This document shows, in pieces, positions 17,310 to 27,996 of a stretch of DNA of 40,229 nucleotides; positions within the stretch are counted from its first letter, which is position 1; each line of letters opens with the position of its first letter. The stretch is from assembly GCA_946625125.1 (NCBI GenBank), contig CAMOSU010000009.1, positions 1 to 40,229 on the forward strand, given 5' to 3'. Below the pieces are notes generated by a model. The model made no database searches. It worked only from the letters and a program-made list of their open reading frames with translations, and was not told the origin of the DNA. The translations under genes were made by a program, and so were the position numbers. Origin of the DNA: an uncultured Clostridia bacterium. GTDB lineage: Bacteria > Bacillota > Clostridia > Oscillospirales > Oscillospiraceae.

Positions 17310-19148
17310 TTATTCCCGGTTTTGATATCGGTCGATCAGGGGATAGAGGGCCAGATAGGGGTCCGGGACCACCCGGATCTCTGTTCCCAGCTCCAGCACC
17401 TGATCCTCTGCCTCCGCGGCGGCGGGCCAGTGAGGCAGAGACGGGCCGTTGGGGTCTCCGGTTTTTATGAAGTTCACATAATACCGCATCATGGAATCAG
17501 ACAGGGCGTAATCGCTCCCGTCGTAGTTGTCGGGGTGCTTGTCCAGATTCCCGTAGAAATAGGGGAGCTCTCCGGCGTGGTTGGAGCCCAGGCCGCCGTT
17601 GTCCTTGGTGAAGTAGTAGGTATAGACCGGAACGCCCTGGGCCTTCAAAAGCCGAGCCCAGTTGTAGTGGCTGTAGGTGAACCAGGCGGCGGAAACGCAG
17701 AGGTCATAGGAGCCCTTGGCCGTGCCGCCGGAATCAATGAGGTAGCGGTAATAGGGGACCTGCTCCTGGGGCGGAAAGGCCTCCGCCGCCGCCTCCGCCC
17801 AGTCTCCGTAGAGGGGACGCAGCTTTTCCGCGTAGTCCTCCGCGTCCACCCGGAGCCCCATGCAGAAGAAGTCCGCCTCATGGACGTTGAAGCCTTGAAG
17901 CAGGGCGGTCTCATGGTTCAGGCCCTGCTCATAGCTCAGATAGGGCTGCTGGGGAATGGCCCAGCCGTCCACCGTCATGGAGTCGTTGGGATAGGAGCTC
18001 TGCAACAGCTTTTCCGCAGGCAGCGCCCGCAGCGCTTCGGAGCTGTCCGCACCGAACTCCCGGCGAATGGCGGCCCCGGTTTCCAGAGCCTGCTCCAGAC
18101 TGCGGAGGGTATGATAGGGGGTCTTGGCGGTGATGCCGCTGGACTCCGCAATGGCCCGGACAAAGAGCCCCCGGCTCAGGGGAGATACGCAGAGGGCGTT
18201 GACGCTGGAGGCACCGGCGGATTCTCCGGCAACGGTGACTTGGCTCGGGTCGCCCCCAAAGGCGGCGATGTTGTCCCGCACCCATTCCAGGGCGCGAATC
18301 TGGTCCAGCAGGCCGTAATTTCCGGTGGTGCCGTTGGGAGATTCCGCAGCCAGGGCCTCATCGGCGTAATAGCCGAAGACGCCCAGCCGGTAGGCGAAAT
18401 TTACCACCACGATCCCTTCCCGGGCCAGAGCCTCGCCGTTGTATTCGCTGTAGGAGGGCTGGCCGGTGGTAAGGGAGCCGCCGTGGATGTACACCAGAAC
18501 CGGCAGGCCGCGCTGGTCCCCGGCGGGCTTCCAGATGTTGAGATAGAGGGAATCCTCGCTCATGGGCTCCAGCCAGTTGTCCTCCAGGCTGATCTGAAAG
18601 CGGTGATAGCCAAACAGGTCCATAAGAGAGCTGATTACAGGATGATTCCGGGGCTGCATGGACATGGGGGCAAAGTGGTCGCAGACCCGAACACCCTCCC
18701 AGGGCTCCGGGGGCTGGGGCTCCCGCCAGCGCAGCTCCCCCACCGGGGGCTGGGCATAGGGAATGCCCGCGTAGACCTCCACGGCCCCGTCCTGGGTCCG
18801 CAGGCCGGTGAGACGGCCCTGGGCCACTTGGATTTCCTCGGTGCTTTGGAGATTGCTGCCCGCCGCGGCGGGGACGGCCCGTTCCGGCGGCCCGGAGATT
18901 ACAAACAGCAGGGCCAGCAGCAGCCAGGCGGCAAAAAAGGCCAGAAGCCGGAGGAAAAAGCCCCGGCGAGGCAGCCTGCGGACCCGGAAAACAGCCCAGC
19001 CCAGGAGCAGGACCAGCAGCAGAGCCCATCCCCAGAGGGTGTTTTTGCCCAGCTCAAACAGGATAATCCAGAGCAGGGCGCTCAGGGAGAAAAAGATCCA
19101 AAACAGGATTCCCCGGGATGCCTTGCGTTCCTTCGCGTGTTCGTTCAT
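17310..19148 (-). CDS. Type-B carboxylesterase with N-terminal membrane helices
   Basis: GIPYAQPPVGELRW, SEDSLYLNIWKP, VYIHGGSLTTG, VTVAGESAGASSV motifs; three N-terminal hydrophobic segments. Confidence 0.88.
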   Translation of the reverse strand: MNEHAKERKASRGILFWIFFSLSALLWIILFELGKNTLWGWALLLVLLLGWAVFRVRRLPRRGFFLRLLAFFAAWLLLALLFVISGPPERAVPAAAGSNLQSTEEIQVAQGRLTGLRTQDGAVEVYAGIPYAQPPVGELRWREPQPPEPWEGVRVCDHFAPMSMQPRNHPVISSLMDLFGYHRFQISLEDNWLEPMSEDSLYLNIWKPAGDQRGLPVLVYIHGGSLTTGQPSYSEYNGEALAREGIVVVNFAYRLGVFGYYADEALAAESPNGTTGNYGLLDQIRALEWVRDNIAAFGGDPSQVTVAGESAGASSVNALCVSPLSRGLFVRAIAESSGITAKTPYHTLRSLEQALETGAAIRREFGADSSEALRALPAEKLLQSSYPNDSMTVDGWAIPQQPYLSYEQGLNHETALLQGFNVHEADFFCMGLRVDAEDYAEKLRPLYGDWAEAAAEAFPPQEQVPYYRYLIDSGGTAKGSYDLCVSAAWFTYSHYNWARLLKAQGVPVYTYYFTKDNGGLGSNHAGELPYFYGNLDKHPDNYDGSDYALSDSMMRYYVNFIKTGDPNGPSLPHWPAAAEAEDQVLELGTEIRVVPDPYLALYPLIDRYQNRE

Positions 19149-19163
19149 GGGTTCCTTCCTTTC

Positions 19164-19931
19164 TTAAGCAAGTAATTCCACAATCACCCGGATCAGCAGC
19201 AGGCAGATTACAGTGAGAATCACCGGGCGAACAATTTTTGAACCGTTTTTGATGGCGAGACCGGCGCCCAGGTAATGCCCCGCGATGGAGAAGCAGGCCG
19301 CCATGAGCCCCACCCCCAGCAGGACCTTCCCGGCCATGAGGGAGGTGAACAGGGCACCCATGTTGGAGGAGAAGTTCACCAGCTTTACATTTCCGGAGGC
19401 GGTTCGCACGTCCAGCTTTCCCAGGGTGCAGAAGGCCAGCAGGAGAAAGGTTCCGGTGCCGGGGCCGTAGAAGCCGTCATAGACGCCGATCACCAGAGAG
19501 GCTCCCCAAACCGCCAGAGCCCGCCGGGGGAAGGGAAGAGCGCCCCGCTCCTCGGGGAGACTCTTCTTTCGCAGCAGTACCCCGGCAGCCAGAGGAAGCA
19601 CCAGAAGCAGCAGATACTTCAGAATCCGCTCGTCCGCCATAAGCTGCAGGGTGGTGCCAAGGTAGGCCCCTGCCACAGCCAAAAGCACGGAGGGAAGGGC
19701 CAGGCTCCAGTCCACATAGCCCTTGCGGAGATACCGAAGGGTGGAGGCGGCGGTGCCGATGCCGGAGGAGAGCTTGTTGGTCCCCAAAGCCAGATGGGTG
19801 GGGAGTCCCGCCAGCAGGTAGACAGGCACGGAAATAATGCCTCCGCCTCCGCCGATGGCGTCCACAAAGGAGGCTGCAAAGACCCCCAGGCAGATCAGCA
19901 GCACCACCCAGATGGGATGGCCGTCAATCAT
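19164..19931 (-). CDS. TSUP (TauE/SafE) family permease
   Basis: FVDAIGGGGGIISVPVYLLAGLPTHLALGTNKLSSGIGTAASTLRYLRKG...GVYDGFYGPGTGTF. Confidence 0.9.
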   Translation of the reverse strand: MIDGHPIWVVLLICLGVFAASFVDAIGGGGGIISVPVYLLAGLPTHLALGTNKLSSGIGTAASTLRYLRKGYVDWSLALPSVLLAVAGAYLGTTLQLMADERILKYLLLLVLPLAAGVLLRKKSLPEERGALPFPRRALAVWGASLVIGVYDGFYGPGTGTFLLLAFCTLGKLDVRTASGNVKLVNFSSNMGALFTSLMAGKVLLGVGLMAACFSIAGHYLGAGLAIKNGSKIVRPVILTVICLLLIRVIVELLA

Positions 19932-20371
19932 CTGACCAGCTCCTCTCTTCGGGCGGGGTACTCCTCCTCGGTGTACACGGCGATTCCCTCCCGCTTCAGC
20001 AGAGCGGCGAAGACCCCGTCTCCCGGGACAAGGGTTTTGGAAAAGCTACCGTCATAGATCTGTCCCTTCCCGCAGGAGGGGCTGCGGGCCTTCAGCACAG
20101 CGCAGCCGCAGCCCATGGCCCTGCAGAGGGACAGAGCCCGCTCCGCCCCCAGGCGGAAGGCCGCACTGACGTCCTCCCCCGCGGCGTTCACAACCCGCCC
20201 GTCGGGGAGACGCTCGCTGGGAATCCGGGGGATGGGAAGCTCCCCCAAAACCTCCGGGCAGACCAGAAGGGCTTCTCCCCGGGCGGCCAGCTCCGCCAGC
20301 GCGGGAACCGGCTTGGAGGCTCCGTCCATACGGCAGGGTACCCCTGCCAGACAGGCGCTTACAAGAATCAC
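19928..20371 (-). CDS. DUF523 domain protein
   Basis: MILVSACLAGVPCRMDG...VCPEVLGELPIPR...AVLKARSPSCGKGQIYDGSF; 4-bp overlap with TSUP gene. Confidence 0.88.
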   Translation of the reverse strand: MILVSACLAGVPCRMDGASKPVPALAELAARGEALLVCPEVLGELPIPRIPSERLPDGRVVNAAGEDVSAAFRLGAERALSLCRAMGCGCAVLKARSPSCGKGQIYDGSFSKTLVPGDGVFAALLKREGIAVYTEEEYPARREELVR

Positions 20372-20408
20372 AAAGGCTCCTCCCTTCCCAAAGCTTCACA
20401 GTACCTCC

Positions 20409-20437
20409 ATTATACCGGTTCCTTTCGGAAAATACAA
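20409..20437 (-). promoter_or_regulatory. Minus-strand promoter for the DUF523-led block
   Basis: Reverse complement reads TTGTAT-17 nt-TATAAT. Confidence 0.65.
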
Positions 20438-20445
20438 GGACAGGA

Positions 20446-20473
20446 TTGCCTTTTTTCTCTTCTGTGGTATAAT
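20446..20473 (+). promoter_or_regulatory. Divergent promoter for alpha/beta hydrolase
   Basis: TTGCCT-16 nt-TATAAT, extended -10 TGG. Confidence 0.6.
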
Positions 20474-20508
20474 ATTGTCAAATGGTATGAAAGACAGGAG
20501 GATGGAAG

Positions 20509-21246
20509 ATGATTCTGACGCATGAGGGAATCCGGCTCCACGCCAAGCTGGAGCTGCCGGAGTCGGAGGCGGAGCGGCACCCGCTGGTGATCGTGGTGCA
20601 TGGCTTTACAGGCCACATGGAGGAGCCCCATATCCTTGCGGTATCCCGGATGATGAACCGGATCGGCTTTGCCACCCTGCGGCTGGAGCTCTACGGCCAC
20701 GGTCAGAGCGGGGGGAGCTTCCGGGACCACGATTTGAACAAGTGGACCCAGGAGATCGTCTCCGTCATTGACCGGATGAAGCAGTTGGATTTTGTCTCCA
20801 AACTCTATCTCTGCGGCCATTCCCAGGGCGGCCTGGCCATACTCCTGGCCGCCGCCCAGCGGCCCCGGGATCTGGCGGGGCTGATCCCCCTGTCTCCCGC
20901 CTGGAAGATCCCCAACTGGGCCAGGGAGGGGGAGGTGCTGCGCATGCGCTTTGATCCCTCCTCCATCCCCCAGGAGATTTCTCTGGGGGAGGGCCTTTGT
21001 CTGGGAGGCAATTATCTGCGGGTGGCCCAGTCCATTGACGCGGAGGCGGCGCTGAAAAGCTATGACGGCCCGGTGCTCATCGTCCATGGGACAGCGGACG
21101 CCACCGTGCCTTACGCCTGCTCCCAGGAGGCGGCGGCCCTGATGAAGAACTGCAGCCTGATCCCCGTGGAGGGGGACACCCATTGCTTTGACCTGCACCC
21201 GGAGCAGATGGTCCGGGCGGTGGAGGAGTGGCTGCTGCGCCGCTGA
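20509..21246 (+). CDS. Alpha/beta hydrolase
   Basis: HPLVIVVHGFTGHMEEPHI, LCGHSQGGLAILLAAA, VLIVHGTADATVPY, GDTHCF. Confidence 0.9.
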   Translation: MILTHEGIRLHAKLELPESEAERHPLVIVVHGFTGHMEEPHILAVSRMMNRIGFATLRLELYGHGQSGGSFRDHDLNKWTQEIVSVIDRMKQLDFVSKLYLCGHSQGGLAILLAAAQRPRDLAGLIPLSPAWKIPNWAREGEVLRMRFDPSSIPQEISLGEGLCLGGNYLRVAQSIDAEAALKSYDGPVLIVHGTADATVPYACSQEAAALMKNCSLIPVEGDTHCFDLHPEQMVRAVEEWLLRR

Positions 21247-21260
21247 GACCGAAACAATTC

Positions 21261-21421
21261 ATACGATGATCCGATAAAACGCTTTCAAAAGATTTGCCAG
21301 GCAGATTTGTGCCAGACGAGGCGGAGGACGCGGGCGGGCTTGACGCCCGGCAAGGACGACAACGAAGTATGGCGCAAATCCGGCCTTAAAGATTATAAAT
21401 GGTTTTATTGAATAATCGTAT
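21261..21421. mobile_element. MITE-like / nested inverted-repeat element
   Basis: Ends ATACGATGATCCGATAAAAC and GTTTTATTGAATAATCGTAT are inverted repeats (16/20); inner pair AGATTTGTGCCA / TGGCGCAAATCC; central GGGCG...CGCCC; no ORF. Confidence 0.5.
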
Positions 21422-21461
21422 AAAGAGGCGGGAAGCCCCCCGGGGCTTCCCGCCTCTTTAT
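21420..21461. terminator. Bidirectional terminator between convergent genes
   Basis: ATAAAGAGGCGGGAAGCCCC-CC-GGGGCTTCCCGCCTCTTTAT, perfect 20-bp stem. Confidence 0.9.
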
Positions 21462-21475
21462 CTTGCGCGAAACGC

Positions 21476-22243
21476 CTACTTGCCCTGATCCTGGGCAATC
21501 AGCCGCTTCAGACCCTCCACGGCCACCCGCACGGAGGCGGAGGTGTCCTCGCTCATGGTCTGATCCAGACCGGCGGCCTCCCGCTCCTGGTTCCAGATCA
21601 CATGGAAGCAGGACCCGCAGCGGCAGCCCAGGGCGTCCGCCACCACGAAGAGGGCGGCGGACTCCATCTCCGAGGCCAGAACCCCCAGCCGTTTCCAGGC
21701 CTCCCACTTGTTCAGCAGCTCGTAGGATACGGGCATTCTTTGGGGGGCGTGCTGGCCGTAGAAGGCGTCCTTGCACTGCACCACGCCGACGTGGGTGGTT
21801 TTCCCCATGGCCAGGGCGGCGTCCCGCAGGGCCAGGGTGATGTCCAGATTGGCCACGGCGGGGTACTCAATGGGGGCGTACTCCACGGAGGTGTGCTCAA
21901 AGCGGATGGCGCCGGTGGCCACCACAATGTCCCCGGACTTGACCTTGGTGTTGATGCCGCCGCAGGTGCCGGTGCGGATGAAGGTGTCCGCGCCGATGTT
22001 GTGCAGCTCCTCCATGGCAATGGAGGCGGAGGGACCGCCGATGCCGGTGGAGCAGACGGAGACCTTTTCCCCCAGCAGATAGCCGGTGTAGATGTTGTAC
22101 TCCCGGTTTTGCCCCACATGGCGGGCGTCGTCAAAAAGGGCGGCAATGGCGGCGCAGCGGCCGGGGTCCCCGGGCAGAATCACATAGCGGCCCACGTCCC
22201 CTTCGACGCAGTGGATATGGAATTGCTTTTCAAGCTTTTGCAT
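21476..22243 (-). CDS. udp: Uridine phosphorylase / nucleoside phosphorylase
   Basis: [56 protein letters not shown]. Confidence 0.85.
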   Translation of the reverse strand: MQKLEKQFHIHCVEGDVGRYVILPGDPGRCAAIAALFDDARHVGQNREYNIYTGYLLGEKVSVCSTGIGGPSASIAMEELHNIGADTFIRTGTCGGINTKVKSGDIVVATGAIRFEHTSVEYAPIEYPAVANLDITLALRDAALAMGKTTHVGVVQCKDAFYGQHAPQRMPVSYELLNKWEAWKRLGVLASEMESAALFVVADALGCRCGSCFHVIWNQEREAAGLDQTMSEDTSASVRVAVEGLKRLIAQDQGK

Positions 22244-22265
22244 GATCAAGACTCCTTTCAGAATG

Positions 22266-25200
22266 TTACATCTCAAACATGGACACCTGACTGGTGGCAG
22301 GCAGGTCTCCGAAGGCGCCGGCGGCCCGGAGGGTTTCGATGTGGGTCTGAGAGACCTTGGGGCAGGCGGCGGAGAACTCCTCGATGGAGATGAAGGTTTT
22401 GCCCCGGCGGCCCTCCGCAATGTCCTTGGCGGCGTTTTCTCCCAGGCCGGATATGGCCACAAAGGGGGGCAGAAGCTTTCCATCCCGGAGCAGGAACTTC
22501 AGGGCGTCGGATTCATAGACAGACACAGGCAGAAACTCAAAGCCCCGGAGATAAAACTCGTAGACCACCTCCAGGGTGGTGAGGAGCTGATCGTCCTTGT
22601 CCGTGCGGTTTTCCATTTTCTGAATGCCCTCCAGGGCAGCCAGACATTCCTCCTTGCCCCGGCACATCATGGCGGCGTCAAAGCCCCCCTTCTGACTGCG
22701 GCGGTAGAAATAGGCCGCGTAGAAGGCCAGGGGCTCATGGACCTTGAACCAGGCGATGCGGAAGGCCATCATGACGTAGGCCACCGCGTGGGCCTTGGGA
22801 AAGAGGTATTTGATTTTCTTGCAGGAGCCGATGTACCAGGCGGGAACCCCGGCGGCGATCATCTCCTCCTCCGCCCCCTCCGGCAGTCCCCGGCCCTTCC
22901 GCACCGCCTCCATGATCTTGAAGGAGCGCTTGTCCGGCATGCCGCACTGAATGAGATAGTTCATAATGTCGTCCCGGCAGCCAATGGCCTGGGAGACGGA
23001 GGCGGTTTTGGAGAGGATCAGATCCCGGGCGTTGCCCAGCCACACGTCGGTGCCGTGGGAGAAGCCGGAGAGCCGGATCAGCACGTCAAACTGGGTGGGC
23101 TGGGTTTCCTTCAGCATGCCCCGGGTAAAGCCAGTGCCGAACTCGGGAATGCCCACGGCTCCGGTCTCCCCAAGGATGGGGTCGTTCTTGTAGCCCAGCA
23201 CCTCGGAGGAGGTAAAGATGGACATGGTGGCCTTGTCGTCCAGGGGAATCTTCTGGGGATCCACCCCGGTCATATCCTGGAGCATCCGGATCATGGTGGG
23301 ATCATCGTGGCCCAGCATATCCAGCTTCAGCAGGTTTTCCTCCATGGGGTGATAGTCGTAGTGGGTGGTGATCCACTCGGATTCGTGGTCGTCCGCCGGG
23401 TGCTGTACCGGGCAGAAGTCCCAGATCTGATTTTCCTGAGGAATGACCACCAGACCGCCGGGGTGCTGACCGGAGGTGCGCTTGACTCCCACGCAGCCGG
23501 AGGCCAGACGGGTTTCTTCGGCGCGGCTGGCCTTGCGATCCCGCTCGGAGAGATACTTTTTCACATAGCCAAAGGCGGTCTTTTCCGCCACGTCCCCGAT
23601 GGTGCCGGCCCGGAAAACGTGGGACTTGCCGAACATTTCCACGCAGAAGGCATGGGCCTTGGCCTGGTATTCCCCGGAGAAGTTCAGGTCGATGTCCGGT
23701 ACCTTGTCGCCGCCGAAGCCCAAAAAGGTTTCAAAGGGAATGCCGAAGCCGTCCTTTTCAAAGCGGCTTCCGCATTTTGGGCAGACCGCGTCCGGCAGGT
23801 CCGCCCCGCAGCCGCAGCCCTGAGGTACCTCAAAGCTGGTATATTTACAGTCGGGATTGGGACAGCGGTAGTGGGGGGGCAGGGAGTTGACCTCCGTAAT
23901 GCCGGACATATAGGCCACCAGAGAGGAGCCCACAGAGCCCCTGGAGCCCACCAGATAGCCGTGCTCCAGGGAATTCTGCACCAGCTTTTGAGCGGAAATA
24001 TAAATCACATCGTAGTGGCAGTTGATGATGTCTCCCAGCTCTGTCTCCACCCGCTTCGAGATGAGCTCCGGCGGGTTTTCCCCGTAGAGCCGGTGAAGCT
24101 TGCCGTACACCAGAGATTTCAAATCCTCCACGGAGTTTTCGATTTTGGGGGCGTAGAGATTGTGGGGCAGAGGCCGGACCCAGTCGCACATGTCGGCAAT
24201 CAGGTTGGTGTTTTTCACCACCACCTCATAGGCCTTCTCCTTCCCCAGATAGGAAAACTCCTCCAGCATTTCCTCGGTGGTGCGGAAGTAGAGAGGATTC
24301 GGGCGGTCGCAGTCGTCAAAGCCCTTGGAGGCCAGGAGAATCCGCCGAAAGACCTCGTCCTCGGGGTTCAGGAAGTGGACGTCTCCCGTGGCGCACACGG
24401 GCTTGTCCAGATCCTCGCCCAGCCGCACCACGCTGCGGTTGAAATCCTTCAGCTCCTCCTCGGACTCCGCCAGACCCTGTGAAAGCATAAAGCGGTTGTT
24501 TGCAAGGGGCTGAATCTCCAGGAAGTCGTAGAATCCGGCGATTTTTTGCAGGCTTTCCCAGCTCTGCCTGGCGACAATGGCGCTGAACAGCTCTCCGGCC
24601 TCGCAGGCGGAGCCGATGATCAGCCCCTCCCGCCAGCGCAGCAGCTCGGATTTCGGAATCACGGGCGCCCCGTTTCCGCCTCGCCGGGTGTGGAAGTAGT
24701 AGAGATTGGAGTAGGAAATCAGCCGGTAGAGATTCCGCAGACCCAGGGAATTTTTGGCAAAGAGAATGATATGGTGGATGCGCTGGTCCTTGGGGGTGGG
24801 GTGAGAGCCAAAGCTCATGGTCCCCGCCGCGTGGTTTACCGCCTGAAGCCGGTCAATGCCCCGCTCCAGCAGCATCCGGGCGAAGCGGTCATAGAGCAGA
24901 CCGCAGGTAATGGCGTCGTCGGTGGCCCGGTGGTGGGCGAAGTCCGGCAGCTCAAAGTATTCCGCCAGCACGTCCAGCTTTCGCTTGGTGAACTGGGGCA
25001 GCAGATCATAGGCCAGTCCCAGAGTGTCCACACAGGTGGGCTGGAAGGGAAGATTGAGTCGGCGGCAGGCCGCCTTGATCATGCTTAAATCATAATTGGC
25101 GTTGTGGGCCACCAGGGGCAGCTCTCCGCAAAAGTCCAGAAAGGCGGTGACGGCCTCCCGCTCTGAGGGAGCTCCCACCAGCATTTCGTCGGTGATGCCG

Positions 25201-26648
25201 GTGAGCTCGATGATGGTGTCCGACAGCAGGCGCTGGGGGTCCACGAAGGTATTGAACTTCTCTAAAACCTGATCTCCCCGCATTCGGGCGGCGCCAATCT
25301 CAATCAGGCGGTCCCGCTCGGCGGAGAGGCCTGTGGCCTCCACGTCAAAGGCCACAAATTCCCCGTTCAGAGGGGCGTCCCGGTCCCCGTAAACGCAGGT
25401 CCGATAGGTTTTGACGGACTCCGGGGTGCCGTCTGTGTCGATGTCGTTGATGAAATAGCCCTCGCAGCCGTAGAGGATCTTGATGGGCTCCTCTGTCCCG
25501 GCGATTTTGGTTTTGGAATTTGCCAGAGCGTCGGTGAAGGAATGGGTGACGCCGTGGTCTGTGATGGCAACGGCCCTGTGGCCCCACTTGGCAGCCTGGG
25601 CAATGAGCTCTCCGGTGTCGGTAAGGGCGTCCATGGCGGACATTTTGGTGTGCAGATGCAGCTCCACCCGCTTTTCCGGGGCCTTGTCCTGCCGGGTGGG
25701 GCGGGGAAGCTCCTTGATGGAATAGGGCTGAATCACCAGCTCATTGTCATAGCGGCTGACTGTGACCTTGCCGAAGACCCGGATATAGCTGCCGGGCTTG
25801 TGCTTTTTGGGATTGGGGGCGTGAATGGCGTCCAGAATGGGCCGGGCTTTGTTTTCCTCCATGTATTGATTGACGCACACGGAACCGCTGTGATCCGTCA
25901 TATAGAAGCTGACGACCCAGGCCTTGGCCTTGCTCAGCTCCTTGTGGTTCACGGCAAAAACCTCTCCCTCCACGCAGACCTTGAACATGTCCACATTCAG
26001 CTCCGACATGGGAACCGGCTCCTGGAAGAAGGGCTTGCCGAAGATCATATCCGGATTCTGGGTTTGCTCCTTGGGCGCCCGCTCCGGGGCGGCTTTCAGG
26101 ACGGGGACCGGATCGCGCTCCTGGGCCTCCTCCCGAAGCCGTTCCGTTTCCGCAAACAGCTCCTCGGCGCTGAGCTCCTTGCCTCCGTGAAGCTCCAGAT
26201 GAACCGGGGTTTCAAAGCATTCGGAGAGCCATTCCTCCGCCCGGTGCAGATGGGGCTTGAGCTCCGCCAGGCCGTTCCCCAGGAGATGGCCGTGGAGGGT
26301 GCAGCCCTCCGCCTCCCAGCGGCAGCCCGCCAGAGTGGCGAGGGCCGGAGGATAAAAGCCCGCCAGCAGCCCCGCCAGGTCGGAAAAATCCATCTGGCCC
26401 AGGAGGGAAGGGTCGTACCGGGGCTCCAGGTCGATCCGGCGCAGCTCGTAGCTCTCCCGGATGAGCTGCTCAGCCCGGGTCAGGACGCGCAGGGGGATAT
26501 AGACCTGACTGCGGAGGCAAAGGCGAATCTCCCGTTCCCGGACCTTGAGATCGACGTTTTCCACGGTATTCTGTTCTAACAGCGCCTTGGCTTCCTCCCC
26601 CAGCTCCAGGCCGGAGAAGAGGGCAAGCAGGTTCATCGTATCTTTCAT
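22266..26648 (-). CDS. polC: DNA polymerase III subunit alpha, PolC type
   Basis: 1460 aa; OB and PHP domains ([13 protein letters not shown]), DEDD exonuclease ([26 protein letters not shown]), PolC catalytic [12 protein letters not shown]. Confidence 0.97.
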   Translation of the reverse strand: MKDTMNLLALFSGLELGEEAKALLEQNTVENVDLKVREREIRLCLRSQVYIPLRVLTRAEQLIRESYELRRIDLEPRYDPSLLGQMDFSDLAGLLAGFYPPALATLAGCRWEAEGCTLHGHLLGNGLAELKPHLHRAEEWLSECFETPVHLELHGGKELSAEELFAETERLREEAQERDPVPVLKAAPERAPKEQTQNPDMIFGKPFFQEPVPMSELNVDMFKVCVEGEVFAVNHKELSKAKAWVVSFYMTDHSGSVCVNQYMEENKARPILDAIHAPNPKKHKPGSYIRVFGKVTVSRYDNELVIQPYSIKELPRPTRQDKAPEKRVELHLHTKMSAMDALTDTGELIAQAAKWGHRAVAITDHGVTHSFTDALANSKTKIAGTEEPIKILYGCEGYFINDIDTDGTPESVKTYRTCVYGDRDAPLNGEFVAFDVEATGLSAERDRLIEIGAARMRGDQVLEKFNTFVDPQRLLSDTIIELTGITDEMLVGAPSEREAVTAFLDFCGELPLVAHNANYDLSMIKAACRRLNLPFQPTCVDTLGLAYDLLPQFTKRKLDVLAEYFELPDFAHHRATDDAITCGLLYDRFARMLLERGIDRLQAVNHAAGTMSFGSHPTPKDQRIHHIILFAKNSLGLRNLYRLISYSNLYYFHTRRGGNGAPVIPKSELLRWREGLIIGSACEAGELFSAIVARQSWESLQKIAGFYDFLEIQPLANNRFMLSQGLAESEEELKDFNRSVVRLGEDLDKPVCATGDVHFLNPEDEVFRRILLASKGFDDCDRPNPLYFRTTEEMLEEFSYLGKEKAYEVVVKNTNLIADMCDWVRPLPHNLYAPKIENSVEDLKSLVYGKLHRLYGENPPELISKRVETELGDIINCHYDVIYISAQKLVQNSLEHGYLVGSRGSVGSSLVAYMSGITEVNSLPPHYRCPNPDCKYTSFEVPQGCGCGADLPDAVCPKCGSRFEKDGFGIPFETFLGFGGDKVPDIDLNFSGEYQAKAHAFCVEMFGKSHVFRAGTIGDVAEKTAFGYVKKYLSERDRKASRAEETRLASGCVGVKRTSGQHPGGLVVIPQENQIWDFCPVQHPADDHESEWITTHYDYHPMEENLLKLDMLGHDDPTMIRMLQDMTGVDPQKIPLDDKATMSIFTSSEVLGYKNDPILGETGAVGIPEFGTGFTRGMLKETQPTQFDVLIRLSGFSHGTDVWLGNARDLILSKTASVSQAIGCRDDIMNYLIQCGMPDKRSFKIMEAVRKGRGLPEGAEEEMIAAGVPAWYIGSCKKIKYLFPKAHAVAYVMMAFRIAWFKVHEPLAFYAAYFYRRSQKGGFDAAMMCRGKEECLAALEGIQKMENRTDKDDQLLTTLEVVYEFYLRGFEFLPVSVYESDALKFLLRDGKLLPPFVAISGLGENAAKDIAEGRRGKTFISIEEFSAACPKVSQTHIETLRAAGAFGDLPATSQVSMFEM

Positions 26649-26660
26649 GCTTCTATGTCA

Positions 26661-26679
26661 GGACGGCCCGCAGCCGTCC
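26661..26679. repeat. Solo GGACGGC-N5-GCCGTCC palindrome between ispG and polC
   Basis: GGACGGC-ccgca-GCCGTCC. Confidence 0.75.
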
Positions 26680-26684
26680 GCGGT

Positions 26685-27722
26685 TTACAGTTCGTCAATG
26701 TATCGCAGCAGGGCGGGCAAAAGCTCCTCGTAGGGCAGCTTTTCCTTGAGCTGGCCCTTTACGAACAACACGCCGCAGCCGTCGCCTCCGGCCACTCCCA
26801 CGTCGGCCTCCCGGGCCTCCCCTGGGCCGTTGACCACGCAGCCCATCACCGCCACGGTCAGGGGCTTTTTGCAGTCCTTGAGGGCTTCCTCCACCCGGTT
26901 GGCCAGACCGATGAGGTCAATCTGGGTTCTTCCGCAGGTGGGACAGGAGACGATGTTGACCCCCTCCCGCCGCAGACCGGCGGCCTTCAAAATGGCCTTG
27001 GCGGCCGTAACCTCCTTCACCGGATCGGCGGTGAGGGAAACCCGCATGGTGTCTCCGATGCCCATGCACAGCAGACCGCCGATGCCCATGGCGGATTTGA
27101 TGGTTCCCATGTACTCGGTGCCGGTCTCGGTGACTCCTACGTGGAGGGGATAATCCGAGCGCTGGGAAAAGAGCCGGTAGGACTCCATCATCAAGGGGAC
27201 GGAGGAGGATTTCATGGACACGCAGCTATCGTAGAAGCCGTATTTCTCCAGCAGGCGGAGATGACCGAAGGCGGAGTCCACCAGAGCCTCCGGGGTGGGA
27301 TGGCCGTACTTTTCCAGCAGCTCCTTTTCCAGACTGCCGCCGTTGACCCCCACCCGGATGGGAATGTGGTGCGCCTTGCAGCAGTCCACCACGGCCTTCA
27401 CCCGATCCTCGCCCCCGATGTTGCCGGGATTGATGCGGATTTTGGCCGCGCCGTTTTCCGCGGCGGCAATGGCGCAGCGATAGTCAAAGTGGATGTCCGC
27501 CACCAGAGGCAGGGGACTTCGGGCGGCAATCTCCCCGAAGCTCCGGGCGGCCTCCAGGGTCGGTACCGTGAGCCGGACGATTTCACAGCCCGCGGTGTAG
27601 AGGGCCTTGATCTGGGACAGACTGCCCTCCACGTCGGTGGTTTTGGTGTTGCACATGGATTGAATGGAAACCGGCGCGCCGCCGCCGATCAGGACGCTGC
27701 CGACTTTTATCTGTTTTGTCAT
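26685..27722 (-). CDS. ispG: 4-hydroxy-3-methylbut-2-en-1-yl diphosphate synthase (flavodoxin)
   Basis: GGGAPVSIQSMCNTKTTDV, INPGNIG, SCPTCGRTQIDL, GCVVNGPGEA; SD agagg 7 nt before ATG 27722. Confidence 0.95.
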   Translation of the reverse strand: MTKQIKVGSVLIGGGAPVSIQSMCNTKTTDVEGSLSQIKALYTAGCEIVRLTVPTLEAARSFGEIAARSPLPLVADIHFDYRCAIAAAENGAAKIRINPGNIGGEDRVKAVVDCCKAHHIPIRVGVNGGSLEKELLEKYGHPTPEALVDSAFGHLRLLEKYGFYDSCVSMKSSSVPLMMESYRLFSQRSDYPLHVGVTETGTEYMGTIKSAMGIGGLLCMGIGDTMRVSLTADPVKEVTAAKAILKAAGLRREGVNIVSCPTCGRTQIDLIGLANRVEEALKDCKKPLTVAVMGCVVNGPGEAREADVGVAGGDGCGVLFVKGQLKEKLPYEELLPALLRYIDEL

Positions 27723-27785
27723 AATCATACCTCTGCTGTAAACGCAAAACGGTTTTGTGATTGATTTAGTTCGCTGCATAGAAGG

Positions 27786-27996
27786 GGGCGCGCGGGCCCA
27801 CACCGCGCGCCCTTACGGGCGTGGTACGGCGGGACGGGGAAACCGTCCCCTACGGGCGGGTCATTCTGAGCGAAGCGAAGAATCCGCGTCCCCCGTCCCC
27901 TGATGCCTGGTGACTCGTCGGTGCGGGGTGCGGCGGGCCGATGCGGGCATACTTCGTGACGCTCCGAGTTCGGCCCCTGCGGGCGTGGCGCGTCAC
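27786..27996. repeat. Mosaic of palindromic repeats plus one GTCATTCTGAGCGAAGCGAAGAATCC copy between rseP and ispG
   Basis: GGGCGCGCGG-gcccaca-CCGCGCGCCC (27786-27812); GGGACGG-ggaaa-CCGTCCC (27831-27849); GTCATTCTGAGCGAAGCGAAGAATCC (27860-27885); GTGACG...CGTCAC and GGGCCGA...TCGGCCC pairings to 27996. Confidence 0.75.

Noticed and set aside
17292-19175. 627-aa plus-strand ORF antisense to the carboxylesterase
   Set aside because: Antisense shadow; minus strand has all esterase motifs.
22242-24482. 746-aa plus-strand ORF antisense to polC
   Set aside because: Antisense shadow of PolC; no recognisable domains.
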